DNA from: Verrucomicrobiota bacterium
GTDB taxonomy: Bacteria; Verrucomicrobiota; Verrucomicrobiia; Opitutales; UBA2995
Assembly (NCBI GenBank): GCA_027297085.1
Contig: JAPUIL010000127.1
Coordinates: 1 to 20,754 of the forward strand
DNA: 20,754 nucleotides
Direction: 5' to 3'
The notes beneath the pieces are model-generated. The model ran no database searches and had not been told where the DNA came from. It was given only the letters and a program-made list of their open reading frames with translations. A program made the translations under genes and the position numbers. This document shows, one piece after another, positions 8,127 to 17,147 of this stretch. Each line of letters starts with the position of its first letter. The stretch's first letter is position 1.

Positions 8127-10016
8127 CTACTTACGGTGGTGACGGCGGATAAAAAAGAGTATTCCGGATAGAAAGACCAAGCCGGGAATCACGGTTAAAT
8201 TGGCAAGAGCCAGACTGAATCCCAGACTTTCGACTTGTTCCCGGAGTTTCTTTCGAACCTCACGGCGTTGGCCACGTTTGGCTGAGGCGTTTTTGTTCAG
8301 CTCATCAATTTTCGCCTGTAGTTCCGGGGTGATAATAAGAGAGTTGCCTTCGCCCTGCTGCGATAGAAGTTGGCGGATGCTTTCTTCAAATTCCTGGACC
8401 TCGCGGTTGAGCTCATCCAGTTTCTGTTGATACTCGACCTGAGCTTGTCTTTCAATTTCATCCACTACCTTAAACGGTCGTATGGAGTTTCCCCTGGGCC
8501 GGATGGAAATCAGATCCTGACTGCCGGACATAAATTCGATCGTATTCCTGAGTAGGTTCAAATTGTCGTTTAGCGGTTGAAAGGCGGTTACGCCGAGAAA
8601 GTTAAGCCTTTGGACGGAAAATTGGTCCTGTAACCAGTCGCTATCTGCAATTAGGAAGAGGTTGCTTGGAGCCGCGGACTCTGACAGATAAGAGGCATCC
8701 GTCAGGGGCGGAGCGGGAGGGGTGACTTCCTCATCACCCTCTTCGGAGGGAGGCTGAGGTTTCCCATCCGGAAATGCTGTGTTCAAGGTGCCGCGAACAA
8801 ATCCGGCGATGGTCAACGGATCTCCGGAGGCATTGATCTGAGATGCCATTTGGGCTGGGCTGATCTGGTTGGCCAGCATGGCAAACAGTTTACCTGCCCG
8901 AGGAGAAGATTGAATGAGGGGAATGATTTCCAGGTTGGATTCTTCGGTTTTCCCAAACGATCCAGGTTCAACCATGAGCAGCGAATCCAGTTGAGAGAGG
9001 ATAAATTCGTTTGTGTTCAACGACTCGGCCCCCAGGTTTAACCAGGTGGGCATTTGAATTCGGCCCGATTGGCTTGAGACCAGGGCAGCATACTCCGAGT
9101 CCACGAGTAACTCCATGTCATTGAAATCGATTCCATAAGCGGTGAAGAGCTGGCGCAAATTACTGGACACTCCCTGGGGAGGCTGCCCCATCATCATCAT
9201 CATGTTTTGCGGGTTTTGCTGCGCCTTCATGAAATAACTCGAGGGATCCACGGCGATGAATGCAGGCTTTCCTTCCAGCAGGTACTGGTCGATCTCAAAG
9301 AGAAGTTCATCATCCAGGTTTTGTGGATGAACGACCATGAGCACATCTATCACGGCGGGCCAGTCGCCGGCTGAGTTGATCTGGGTAATCTCGAATGTTT
9401 GGCGTAGTTGCTCTACGAATACCCAGTCGGCGCTTTGTGGTTGCTGTCCCGGGAAGTACTGGGGTGTTCCTACTACCGGGAGTCCGGAGATAAGGCCAAT
9501 CGTGGGTTTGTCCCACTGTTGTACGGTGTATAGCGCCTTAGCGATGTCGTATTCGAGGAACTCTTCCTTGCGGTAGTCAAAGACGGAGATGGCCTCTTGG
9601 TTGTCGGCCTGGGTCATGGCCAATCCGAAGAACAATTGTTGACCGTTGGAGAGGAGGCTGCCGTTGACGCCGGCCTGGGTGGCGGCTTCCTCTTCCTCGG
9701 TGTCCGGTTTTGGATTGATTATGTTAAGGCGAATCATGCCATTGGCGGCCGACTCAAACTGTCGCAGCATTTCTTCAACGCGAGTTCCATAGTTCTTAAA
9801 GGATATGGGCAAGCCTTGGACGGAGCGGCTGAAGTAAAAATCGAAGTCCACCGGCTCTTCCAATTTCTCGATCAGAAGGCGGCTTCCTTTGGAGAGGGTA
9901 AAGAGTTTGCTGTCGGTGAAGTCCAGCTTCCAGCTGAACAGGTTGGCAAACATATTGGTCAGAATAAGAATCAGTATGAGCAGAAATCCAGCGATAAACT
10001 TTTGTAAAGTATTCAT
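8127..10016 (-). CDS. GldG-like ABC-associated membrane protein
   Basis: A 629-residue protein anchored at both ends: an N-terminal span (about 8-27) and a C-terminal span (about 604-623, ending RRHHRK). The extracytoplasmic body has the GldG family pattern: LDFTDSKLFTLSKGSRLLI, EPVDFDFYFSRS, EEMLRQFESAANGMIRLNII-type helix and strand, EFLEYDIAKALYTV, PTIGLISGLP, then a GATase-like part with LEGKPAFIAVDPSS. Residues about 520-600 are charged heptad-like helix (QEFEESIRQLLSQQ), probably coiled coil. Residues 272-276 are five consecutive Met in a Gln/Pro/Asn-rich loop. It lies between the ABC permease (23 bases upstream) and the DUF4340 gene (12 bases downstream). In Bacteroidetes GldG belongs to a gliding ABC transporter; here motility cannot be inferred, only membership of the same complex type. 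Substrate unknown. Confidence 0.87.
   Translation of the reverse strand: MNTLQKFIAGFLLILILILTNMFANLFSWKLDFTDSKLFTLSKGSRLLIEKLEEPVDFDFYFSRSVQGLPISFKNYGTRVEEMLRQFESAANGMIRLNIINPKPDTEEEEAATQAGVNGSLLSNGQQLFFGLAMTQADNQEAISVFDYRKEEFLEYDIAKALYTVQQWDKPTIGLISGLPVVGTPQYFPGQQPQSADWVFVEQLRQTFEITQINSAGDWPAVIDVLMVVHPQNLDDELLFEIDQYLLEGKPAFIAVDPSSYFMKAQQNPQNMMMMMGQPPQGVSSNLRQLFTAYGIDFNDMELLVDSEYAALVSSQSGRIQMPTWLNLGAESLNTNEFILSQLDSLLMVEPGSFGKTEESNLEIIPLIQSSPRAGKLFAMLANQISPAQMASQINASGDPLTIAGFVRGTLNTAFPDGKPQPPSEEGDEEVTPPAPPLTDASYLSESAAPSNLFLIADSDWLQDQFSVQRLNFLGVTAFQPLNDNLNLLRNTIEFMSGSQDLISIRPRGNSIRPFKVVDEIERQAQVEYQQKLDELNREVQEFEESIRQLLSQQGEGNSLIITPELQAKIDELNKNASAKRGQRREVRKKLREQVESLGFSLALANLTVIPGLVFLSGILFFIRRHHRK
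9189..9203. repeat. (CAT)5 microsatellite encoding five methionines
   Basis: Five perfect CAT triplets on the plus strand read as ATG x5 on the coding strand of the GldG-like gene, giving Met 272-276. Slippage would add or remove whole residues only. Confidence 0.9.
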
Positions 10017-10039
10017 AGGTGCTAATCGAATCGGTTGGA

Positions 10040-10759
10040 TTACCGTTCCAGAACGAGGACAGTTAATAGAAGAGAAACAAAAGAGAGTGAGAGGAAGAAA
10101 ACCAGGTCTTTAAATGCAATGAGACCCCGGGTAAATCCGTTGAAGTGGGTGGTATAACTGAAATTGCTCAGCGCATCTACCCAAGCAAGTGGAAGAAAGG
10201 CCAGCAGGTTGGTAAAGACGGACCAACCCAAGAAGACAAGGCCCAGGTTGATGACTATGCTGATAACAAAACTGATAACCTGATTTTTAGTCAGAGCCGA
10301 GGTAAAGGAACAAACGGCGAGGAAACTGCCTGCCATGAGTATGCTGCCCACATACCCAGTAAATATGGGCCCCCAGTCCGGATCCCCCAAATAACCAACG
10401 GTCATCATGAGGGGGAAGGTAAGCAGGATTCCGGTGGCGATAAACGCCCATCCGGCCAGGAATTTTCCCATGACGGCTTCGCTTATTCGAACTGGCAGAG
10501 TCAATAACAGCTCCCAGGTTCCAGACCGTTTCTCCTCGGCCCACAGGCGCATGCCCACCGCCGAAATAAAGAAGGTGTAGATCCATGGCTGCATGGAGAA
10601 AAACGCATCGAGCGAAGCCACACGTGCATCGAAGAAGCGTCCCAGGTAAAAGGTCAGGCCCGACGATACCACCAGAAAGACTATGAGAAATACATAGGCT
10701 ACCGGCGAGCGGAAGTAACCGAAGAACTCGCGTTTGAATAAAGGCAAAATTTGTGTCAT
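10040..10759 (-). CDS. ABC-2 type transporter permease, GldF-like
   Basis: A 239-residue integral membrane protein with about six hydrophobic spans. It begins with the typical ABC-2/GldF opening (LFKREFFGYFRSPVAYVFL) and continues with FLGRFFDAR-like extracytoplasmic loop residues, FSMQPWIYTFFISAVGMRLWAEEKRSGTWELL (family signature with the E-E-K-x-G-T-x-E-L-L pattern) and LPVRISEAVMGKFLAGW. It should form the membrane channel or mechanotransducing part driven by the ATPase encoded 38 bases upstream. The GldG-like gene follows after 23 bases. There is no visible Shine-Dalgarno ahead of the ATG. The substrate cannot be read from sequence; related permeases may transport or couple force rather than import. 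Confidence 0.92.
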   Translation of the reverse strand: MTQILPLFKREFFGYFRSPVAYVFLIVFLVVSSGLTFYLGRFFDARVASLDAFFSMQPWIYTFFISAVGMRLWAEEKRSGTWELLLTLPVRISEAVMGKFLAGWAFIATGILLTFPLMMTVGYLGDPDWGPIFTGYVGSILMAGSFLAVCSFTSALTKNQVISFVISIVINLGLVFLGWSVFTNLLAFLPLAWVDALSNFSYTTHFNGFTRGLIAFKDLVFFLSLSFVSLLLTVLVLER

Positions 10760-10797
10760 AACAAAAATATGGCTAACAGGTTAGACGCCTGCTATTC

Positions 10798-11715
10798 CTA
10801 GGCAGTCAACTCCCAGAATACTTCGTCTAAACTTACCGGTATCATTTCAAAGTGGGAAATGTGCCACTGGTTTTCGCGGCAGAATTTCAATACCAATGCT
10901 TCGATGGATTGTTTGTTTTTCGGATACACTTCCACTGCCCCTTCGTTAATTTCCACGGCGGCCACTTCCGGAAGTTCCTTAAGGTCCTGTTTAACAACTT
11001 CGAGGTCAAGCTCTTCAAACTGAATGGCCAGAGCATTATAGCGCTTGTTGCGCCGCATGAGTGAGTCCGGCGACTCGTCTACAATCACCTGGCCTTTGGC
11101 AATGATGATGATCCGGGTGCAAAGAGCGCGGACTTCCTCAAGAATATGGGTAGATAAGATGATGGCCTTATCTTTCGCCATGGCTTTGATGATTTTGCGG
11201 ACCTCTTTCTTCTGGTTCGGATCGAGGCCGTCAGTGGGTTCATCCAATATGAGCACTGGTGGATCGTGCAGGACTGCCTGGGCGAATCCCACCCGTTGTT
11301 TGTAACCCTTGCTGAGTGTTTCGATCGATTGGTGCCGGACGGAGTTGAGCCGGCAGAGATCGCAAACCCGGTCGATCGCGTCTTCTTTTTGTGTGGGGTC
11401 CTCAAATCCGCGAATATCTGCTATAAAGTCCAAAAACTCCTCAACGGTCATTTCTCCATAGATCGGTCCGTTTTCGGGCATGTAGCCGATGCGTTCTTTT
11501 ATGGGTACCGGGTGTTCCTGCACGTCGAGGCCATCCACTAATACCGTTCCCGAAGTAGGGCGGAGAAAGCCGGTAATCATTTTCATGGTGGTGGATTTGC
11601 CGGCGCCATTGGGACCAAGAAAACCGAGGATCTCTCCGCGGTTTACTTCAAAACTGACACCGTTAACGGCGTTGATGGATCCGTATCGTTTATGAAGGGA
11701 TTGGACTTCAATCAT
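10798..11715 (-). CDS. ABC transporter ATP-binding protein, GldA/CcmA-like
   Basis: Cytoplasmic ATPase of 305 residues powering the downstream permease. Walker A is GPNGAGKST (34-42), the ABC signature is LSKGYKQRV (134-142), Walker B plus D-loop is LILDEPTDGLDP (155-166) and the switch His is in LSTH (H190). The Q-loop region reads IGYMPEN (76-82). The last 90 or so residues form the small accessory domain usual in the ABC-2/GldA group. As the first gene of the four-gene minus-strand cluster, any promoter should lie in the 74 bases before the ATG at 11715, where I see no convincing -35/-10 pair and no Shine-Dalgarno. Confidence 0.96.
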   Translation of the reverse strand: MIEVQSLHKRYGSINAVNGVSFEVNRGEILGFLGPNGAGKSTTMKMITGFLRPTSGTVLVDGLDVQEHPVPIKERIGYMPENGPIYGEMTVEEFLDFIADIRGFEDPTQKEDAIDRVCDLCRLNSVRHQSIETLSKGYKQRVGFAQAVLHDPPVLILDEPTDGLDPNQKKEVRKIIKAMAKDKAIILSTHILEEVRALCTRIIIIAKGQVIVDESPDSLMRRNKRYNALAIQFEELDLEVVKQDLKELPEVAAVEINEGAVEVYPKNKQSIEALVLKFCRENQWHISHFEMIPVSLDEVFWELTA

Positions 11716-11767
11716 TGGCTATCAATAGTGGTGAAAGAAATTTTGAGAGCGTAGGTTTAGAAAATTG

Positions 11768-11781
11768 TTTCCACTTGGAAA
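11768..11781 (-). terminator. Weak hairpin after the HAD gene, possible terminator
   Basis: TTTCC and GGAAA form a 5-bp stem around a 4-base loop; read on the minus strand it is followed by AATTTT. It sits 8 bases beyond the HAD gene stop and before the ABC ATPase start. The stem is short and AT-rich, so termination is only possible, not shown. Confidence 0.25.
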
Positions 11782-11789
11782 GAAAATAA

Positions 11790-12851
11790 TTACTGCTCGA
11801 ACTGAATAGGAAAATTTCGAGCCCTTTTGTCCCCTTTTTCTTCGAATAGTGTTTCTTGTTGGAGCTGAGGCGCCTCAGGGACTTTTTCGTCTTTATGGAT
11901 GTGGCGTGGAGGTTTCCCCACCTTCCGGGTCAGCGCGATCTCACGTTCCTCAACAATCTGATCACAAATCGCACAGACGTGCATTTTCAACCACATGCCG
12001 GTATTACTAGTTTCCTCGAAGTTGGTGGGTCCATATGCGTGAATTCTTCCGTTTTGCAGGAGCCGGTCGTTTTGAGCGAATTCGTCTTGGGAGTCCATAT
12101 CGTAGACCGCGAAGGTCTTGCCGCCATTGTTTTTTACTACGGAAAAGACCGGAATGTCGCTCGGTCCGTCCGCAATATAGATCATGTTGCGGAAAGGTAC
12201 GCGTCGATCGGAGTGGCGGATGTTGGAGTTTACATTGATCTCAGGGTTTTTATTGCAGCCTTTGTTTATCTCGAAGATGTAGCGGGTCTTGATGGTGTTA
12301 TCGACGACCACGCCGATTTGGGATACTTCCCGGTCTGAGTGGAGCCCTAAGTCCTGTTGTTTTAGAAAGTGGGGGGGAAATGGATCTTCGATAAACTCAC
12401 AGCCGTAGATATCTTCTACATAGGGAGCAATTTTACTGCCTCGGATCATGGCAGCGAGGCCGGTGCTTATAACGTAATGCTCCAATTGGATATCGTGCTT
12501 CTTGTATTCAGGTTTCAAGGTCACCAATTTCTGCAAGGACTTGAAAAATTTTGGAAGTCCGAGGTTGAAGACCAGCTCTTTGCCAAGATCTTCAAGCACG
12601 GCATTCGTCAGGCCCTTGAGCGCTCCGCCGCGGACGTAGGAAAGCAGGTGATTGAGGTAAATGGTGTCAGGAGATACCGTTAAGCCTCTTTCGGCATAGG
12701 AATTCGGCAGCGCATTTACCTCTTCCCAGAACCGCTTTTCATCAATGCCGTATCGATTGAAGAGTGGTTGCTGCATGAAGCCTGGGATGAGGGTTTTGTC
12801 GAAATCCCAGATGCAAGCGACGACGTTTTGAGTGTATAGGCTTGTTTCCAT
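11790..12851 (-). CDS. HAD-superfamily hydrolase (probable phosphatase)
   Basis: A 353-residue cytoplasmic protein with the HAD phosphotransfer motifs: motif I DFDKT (16-20, nucleophile Asp16 and general acid Asp18), motif II VIST (127-130), a candidate motif III Lys188 ([11 protein letters not shown]) and motif IV IADGPSD (226-232). A helical cap of about 70 residues follows motif I, as in the phosphoserine-phosphatase-like branch. The C-terminal 60 residues are extra: an MHVCAICDQ pair of cysteines (C-x2-C) and a basic [14 protein letters not shown] tail. No metal-site partner cysteines are visible, so a zinc knuckle is unproven. The substrate cannot be told. The gene is divergent from prfA across 77 bases. 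AAAGGG lies about 10 bases before the ATG, one of the few ribosome-binding-site-like sequences in the window. Confidence 0.85.
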   Translation of the reverse strand: METSLYTQNVVACIWDFDKTLIPGFMQQPLFNRYGIDEKRFWEEVNALPNSYAERGLTVSPDTIYLNHLLSYVRGGALKGLTNAVLEDLGKELVFNLGLPKFFKSLQKLVTLKPEYKKHDIQLEHYVISTGLAAMIRGSKIAPYVEDIYGCEFIEDPFPPHFLKQQDLGLHSDREVSQIGVVVDNTIKTRYIFEINKGCNKNPEINVNSNIRHSDRRVPFRNMIYIADGPSDIPVFSVVKNNGGKTFAVYDMDSQDEFAQNDRLLQNGRIHAYGPTNFEETSNTGMWLKMHVCAICDQIVEEREIALTRKVGKPPRHIHKDEKVPEAPQLQQETLFEEKGDKRARNFPIQFEQ

Positions 12852-12865
12852 TACAAAGAGGACCC

Positions 12866-12871
12866 TTTATA
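12866..12871 (-). promoter_or_regulatory. Possible -10 element for the HAD gene
   Basis: TATAAA on the minus strand, in the 77-base divergent gap between the HAD gene and prfA and about 15 bases before the HAD start codon. The hexamer 17 bases upstream (GTGGAG) is a poor -35 match. No clear promoter for prfA can be seen in the same gap. Confidence 0.25.
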
Positions 12872-12928
12872 CGGATTGATTTACAAAACTCCACCCATTT
12901 AATCAGCTCGGTTTTTCCCACAAATTGT

Positions 12929-14026
12929 ATGGAAGGTATTCCACCCATCGACCCTTACCTGACCCGCTACCAAGAACTGGAAGCGGAAATGGCTGCTCCT
13001 GATTTTTTTCAGGATCAGAGACAAGCCGCCATGCTCTCGCGCGAGCACCAAAAGCTAAACGCTTTGATCGAACAGTACGAGGAATTGAATAAAATTCATG
13101 GAGAAATTGCGGATACGCGTGAAATGGTGAATGAGGCGGGGGCCGACGAGGAGATTATAGAGCTGGCCAAGGCAGAACTACCGGAGCTTGAAGAGGCTTT
13201 CCACAATCTGAAGCACAAGATCCTAATTTCGATGATTCCCCCTGATCCCACCGACTCCCGTAATACCATTGTGGAAATTCGTGCGGGAGCCGGAGGAGAC
13301 GAGGCGAGTTTATTTGTGGGAGTTTTATCACGGATGTATCAACGCTACGCGGAGCTGAATTCCTGGCGGATCGAGCCCATGAGTAGCAGTCCGTCAGAAG
13401 TGGGTGGTTTTAAGGAGAACATCTTCCTGGTAACAGGTGAGGAGGTTTATAAAAAGCTGCGCTATGAATCCGGCGTTCACCGTGTTCAGCGTATCCCTGT
13501 CACCGAGTCCGGGGGTCGTATACATACTTCGACGGTTACTGTGGCTATGATGCCGGAAGCTCAAGAGGTCGATTTGGACATAGACCAGAATGATCTGGAT
13601 ATCACCACCATGCGAGCATCGGGAGCCGGTGGACAACACGTCAATACCACCGACTCAGCCGTGCGAATTGTTCATATTCCCACCGGAGAAATGGTTTATT
13701 GTGCCGATGAGCGCTCGCAGATCAAAAATCGGGACAAAGCCCTGAAGGTACTTTATTCACGGATTTTGGAAAAGAAGCAGCGAGAGGAGCAGGCAAAGTA
13801 TGCTGCTCAGCGAAAGAGCCAAGTGGGTACGGGAGATCGGAGCGAGCGTATACGAACTTACAATTACCCCCAAGGCCGGGTGACGGATCATAGAATTGGA
13901 CTTACCATGCATACCTTGCCGCAGGTGTTGGAAGGTGAGATCAATTCGGTGGTCGAGGCGTTGCAGGAGGCTGAGTACAAAGAAAAATTGGAGGCATTGC
14001 TCGATGGGAAGGGGATGGCCTCGTAG
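12929..14026 (+). CDS. prfA: Peptide chain release factor 1 (RF1)
   Basis: RF1 recognises UAA and UAG stop codons in the ribosomal A site and triggers peptide release. The ATG at 12929 gives 365 residues (MEGIPPIDPYLTRYQELE), normal for RF1. An in-frame ATG at 12842 would add 29 residues unlike the family and would overlap the divergent HAD start. Domain 1 is helical (about 1-100), followed by RAGAGGDEASLFVG (119-131). The stop-codon-reading P-x-T motif is PVT (190-192), which marks RF1 rather than RF2 (SPF). The catalytic GGQ is at 234-236 in GAGGQHVNTTDSAVR. prmC, whose product methylates that Gln, starts 30 bases after the stop. No Shine-Dalgarno is visible. Confidence 0.97.
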   Translation: MEGIPPIDPYLTRYQELEAEMAAPDFFQDQRQAAMLSREHQKLNALIEQYEELNKIHGEIADTREMVNEAGADEEIIELAKAELPELEEAFHNLKHKILISMIPPDPTDSRNTIVEIRAGAGGDEASLFVGVLSRMYQRYAELNSWRIEPMSSSPSEVGGFKENIFLVTGEEVYKKLRYESGVHRVQRIPVTESGGRIHTSTVTVAMMPEAQEVDLDIDQNDLDITTMRASGAGGQHVNTTDSAVRIVHIPTGEMVYCADERSQIKNRDKALKVLYSRILEKKQREEQAKYAAQRKSQVGTGDRSERIRTYNYPQGRVTDHRIGLTMHTLPQVLEGEINSVVEALQEAEYKEKLEALLDGKGMAS

Positions 14027-14056
14027 TTTGACAACTCCGGTTGGATAATCCGTTGG

Positions 14057-14899
14057 ATGATTACCCTGCTCGATGTTCTGAAAAAGAGTACCCTGTTTCT
14101 GGAGGAGCGTGGCGTGAAGGATGCGCGCCTCAGTGCAGAATGGATTTTAGCGCACGCTCTGGACATCAAACGTCTGGACCTTTACTTACAATTTGAGCGG
14201 CCTTTGCAGGAGGTCGAGCTGGTTAAGATACGCGAAGGAGTTAAAAGGCGGGCGAATCGGGAGCCCCTTCAATATATCCTGGGAACTGTGGAATTCTATG
14301 GAGTGACTTTAAAAACCGATGCGCGAGCCCTGATCCCACGGCCAGAGACTGAATATCTGATAGAGTTGCTTCATACCCGATACTTGAATCGTGAACCTAC
14401 CCGTATCCTCGATCTGGGTACTGGTAGCGGGGCTATCGCCATCGCGCTCTTAAATGTTTTTCCTGAAACGAAGGCCCTTGCGGTTGATCAATCAGTGGAG
14501 GCTCTGGCGCTTGCTGTTGAGAATGCTCAGCAGGGGAAAGGTTTCGAAAGGATGAAGTTCAAGGTTTCAAACTGGTTTGAATCAGTAGATGGTCACTTCG
14601 AATTAATTGTGAGTAACCCTCCTTACCTGACCGATGCGGAAATGAAATCTGCCGAACCTGAGGTTTCCAAGTACGAACCAGCCCAGGCTTTATCCGGAGG
14701 AAAGGACGGTCAAAAGGATTTGAACGTTATCATAGATGAGGGATATTCCTACCTGGTAGAAGGTGGCATGCTGGTGCTGGAAACCGGTATCGCCCAGCAT
14801 GCATCTCTCATTGAGCGAGCTAAAAAAGCCGGGTTCGCCTCTATGGAATCTGTGAAGGACTTAAACCATCGGGACCGGTATCTGATTGGGCTGCGTTGA
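14057..14899 (+). CDS. prmC: Release factor glutamine N5-methyltransferase PrmC
   Basis: PrmC transfers a methyl group from S-adenosylmethionine to the Gln of the GGQ motif in release factors, including the RF1 encoded just upstream. The 280-residue protein has the N-terminal helical release-factor-binding domain (about 1-75), the linker motif REPLQYILGTVEFYG (68-82), IPRPETE (93-99), the SAM-binding LDLGTGSGAIAIAL (118-131) and the catalytic NPPY (187-190). The end, NHRDRYLIGLR, is the expected family C-terminus, so the 59-base overlap with the opposing protease gene does not come from read-through. The ATG is 30 bases after prfA, and the two are probably one transcript. Confidence 0.96.
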   Translation: MITLLDVLKKSTLFLEERGVKDARLSAEWILAHALDIKRLDLYLQFERPLQEVELVKIREGVKRRANREPLQYILGTVEFYGVTLKTDARALIPRPETEYLIELLHTRYLNREPTRILDLGTGSGAIAIALLNVFPETKALAVDQSVEALALAVENAQQGKGFERMKFKVSNWFESVDGHFELIVSNPPYLTDAEMKSAEPEVSKYEPAQALSGGKDGQKDLNVIIDEGYSYLVEGGMLVLETGIAQHASLIERAKKAGFASMESVKDLNHRDRYLIGLR

Positions 14900-17147
14900 C
14901 CAACTTTAGCCTCGCAATTGCGTCCGCCGTATCGATTGAAGCTGGATCCCGATTATGTATCCAGTCGGAAAGAATGCGCAGAGATTCACGCAAGTGTATG
15001 TCGAGACTGGATTCGTCCTCAAGAGCAGAGACATCATCCGCAGTTGGATTGTCCGGAGTCGCTTCCAGGTTATCGATTATTATTTCCTCTGTGGGAGTGC
15101 CTTCTTCCACTTCAGAAAGGGTTACTTTCACACTGGGGAAGAAATCTTTCTCCAACTCAGTCTGCCGGGCTTCGAGCTCATCTCTGAATGCTTTGTCTAC
15201 CTCTTTTTGCCGTTGTCGTTTTTCGAGGTTGAGGGAATAGGATTTCAGCTCCTGCTTCTCTTTGAAGAAATCAATACTTTCTCTGAGCCAGGAAAACTCC
15301 GCTAGCTCCGACTGACGGATCTCGCTCAAAGAGGTGAGCCGCGATTTCAACGGTTCGTCAATGGGATCAAGCTTAAGGCTAAGCTCTGAAGTGCGCCGGC
15401 TCCAGTTTACCGGTTTGATTTCGTCCCACGGCATGGCGTGGTCGAGATCTGCCTCACCAATGGGGAGAAACTCGTTGATCGAAGGCAGGGCAATGTCGGC
15501 AATCACACCTTTATTCTGGGTGGACTTGCCGTTGGGCAGGTAAAATTTCTGAATGGTCAGCTTGGCTGCACCGGTTGGCTGATCGTTAAAAAAGGAAGGC
15601 GACGCCAAGCGGTCGATTTCAAAAACTGCCTGGACCGTACCTTTCCCGTGAGTGGATTTGTCTCCGACGATGAGCGCACGGTCATAGTATTGAAGGGCTC
15701 CGGCTACAATTTCCGAAGCGGACGCGCTGAAGCGTGAGACAAGAACTATAAGAGGTCCATTGTAAGCGATTTTTTCGTCGCGATCCCAATCGCGGCGGAT
15801 AAAGCCCCGGCTGTTGCGCACTTGTACCACCGGGCCGGATTTTATAAAAAGTCCTGTCAGGTCGATGGCTTCTGTCAGCAGTCCGCCACCATTTCGCCGC
15901 AAGTCCAAGACCAAGCCTTGAATGCCTTCTTCTTCCAGTTTGCCGATTAATTCTTCCACATCCTTGGTCGTACTGGTGGGAGGACTATCACCTTCATTGA
16001 TACTGAGGTCTCCATAAAAAGATGGAAGTTCGATGACACCTACTGGAAAATTTTTACCCACGTTGTCCGGCAATTGAAATACACTGGCGCTGGCTCGACT
16101 GGCGGTAATCTTTACCTCATCTCGTACGATATCGATGACTTCGCGGATGGAAGGATCCGCGGCGTCGGCGGGAATGACGGTAAGATATACAGTAGTCGAT
16201 TTTTCGCCGCGGATCATTTTAACGATTTTACGCAGCTTCATATCGATCACGTCCACAGGGTCTCCTCCTCCTTCTTGTGCGACAAATACAATTTTGTCAC
16301 CCGGGCGTATGCGTCCATCCAAATCAGCGGGTCCGCCGGGGATAAGTTCCCGGATAGTGCAAAAGCCGTCTTCTTGCACGAGAATTGCTCCAATCCCGAC
16401 AAGGGAGAGACTCATCGATATGGAGAAATCCTCCAATGTGTCTGAGGAAAGGAAAGTCGAGTGGGGATCAAACATATGGGTCAGGGTGGTCAGAAAAATT
16501 TCCTGCACATCCACGGATTCCAGATCCAGCAGGTTCTTTTGTAAGCGCTTATAACGTTTTTTTACGGTGTCGACTGCATCGATTTCTTCTTCTTCGTTGA
16601 GCAGATCAAAAAGCAATTCGTATTTCAGGCGGTTCTCCCATAGCTCATCGGCCAGACCGGTGGCTGCGATCCATGGAAACTCTTCGCGGTCCACTATATA
16701 TTCTGCTTCGGTGGAAAAATCAAATTCCTGGTCCAGGCGATTGAGCACCCAGTCGATTCGAGCAAGAACTCGCTCCTCGTATCTGTCATAGATTTCGTAG
16801 GCGGCGGTCAGCTCACCTCTCCGAAGGCTTCTTTCCAGGCGGCTGGCGTATTTGTTGACCATCTCATCGCGGTCTATCTTGAGGAAAAACACGTGATTGT
16901 AATCGAGTTCCTCCATAAAGCCTTCCAGCAGTTCCACGGCTTGGGGCTGATTTATGAATTTTTGGGAATAATGGAAATTTTCCAGGAGGAAGACCACGGT
17001 CTGGGCCTCCTTTTTCATAGCCTGGGTGTATTCAAATTCCCTGGCCTGAAGGAACAGGCTGCCTCCTGCTAGGAGTAGGAAAACAAGGGCTATGCGTGTG
17101 CTAAGCTTAAATTTCATAAATGGGGTCATAATTGAGGCGCGAGGCAT
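14841..17147 (-). CDS. prc: Carboxy-terminal processing protease, Prc/Tsp type (peptidase S41)
   Basis: A periplasmic serine protease that degrades or trims proteins from the C-terminus. From the ATG at 17147 it is 768 residues; AGGTG five bases upstream supports this start. An ATG at 17117 (MKFKLSTRIALVFLLLAGG) would give a more standard signal peptide and 758 residues. After the signal sequence come the N-terminal helical Tsp domain (about 40-240), a PDZ domain (about 245-325, LVGIGAILVQEDG and AGGPADLDGRIRPGDKI-like pattern), and the S41 core with LVLDLRRNGGG (412-422), SRFSASASEI (471-480, nucleophile about Ser476) and HGKGTVQ with the general-base Lys about 502. A charged C-terminal helical domain completes the Prc pattern. 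It overlaps prmC by 59 bases, tail to tail. Substrates are unknown. Confidence 0.94.
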   Translation of the reverse strand: MPRASIMTPFMKFKLSTRIALVFLLLAGGSLFLQAREFEYTQAMKKEAQTVVFLLENFHYSQKFINQPQAVELLEGFMEELDYNHVFFLKIDRDEMVNKYASRLERSLRRGELTAAYEIYDRYEERVLARIDWVLNRLDQEFDFSTEAEYIVDREEFPWIAATGLADELWENRLKYELLFDLLNEEEEIDAVDTVKKRYKRLQKNLLDLESVDVQEIFLTTLTHMFDPHSTFLSSDTLEDFSISMSLSLVGIGAILVQEDGFCTIRELIPGGPADLDGRIRPGDKIVFVAQEGGGDPVDVIDMKLRKIVKMIRGEKSTTVYLTVIPADAADPSIREVIDIVRDEVKITASRASASVFQLPDNVGKNFPVGVIELPSFYGDLSINEGDSPPTSTTKDVEELIGKLEEEGIQGLVLDLRRNGGGLLTEAIDLTGLFIKSGPVVQVRNSRGFIRRDWDRDEKIAYNGPLIVLVSRFSASASEIVAGALQYYDRALIVGDKSTHGKGTVQAVFEIDRLASPSFFNDQPTGAAKLTIQKFYLPNGKSTQNKGVIADIALPSINEFLPIGEADLDHAMPWDEIKPVNWSRRTSELSLKLDPIDEPLKSRLTSLSEIRQSELAEFSWLRESIDFFKEKQELKSYSLNLEKRQRQKEVDKAFRDELEARQTELEKDFFPSVKVTLSEVEEGTPTEEIIIDNLEATPDNPTADDVSALEDESSLDIHLRESLRILSDWIHNRDPASIDTADAIARLKLVNAAQSDTGPDGLSPSQIP

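Noticed and set aside
12842..12928. 29-residue N-terminal extension of prfA
   Set aside because: It is not RF1-like, overlaps the divergent HAD start, and the ATG at 12929 gives the normal RF1 N-terminus.
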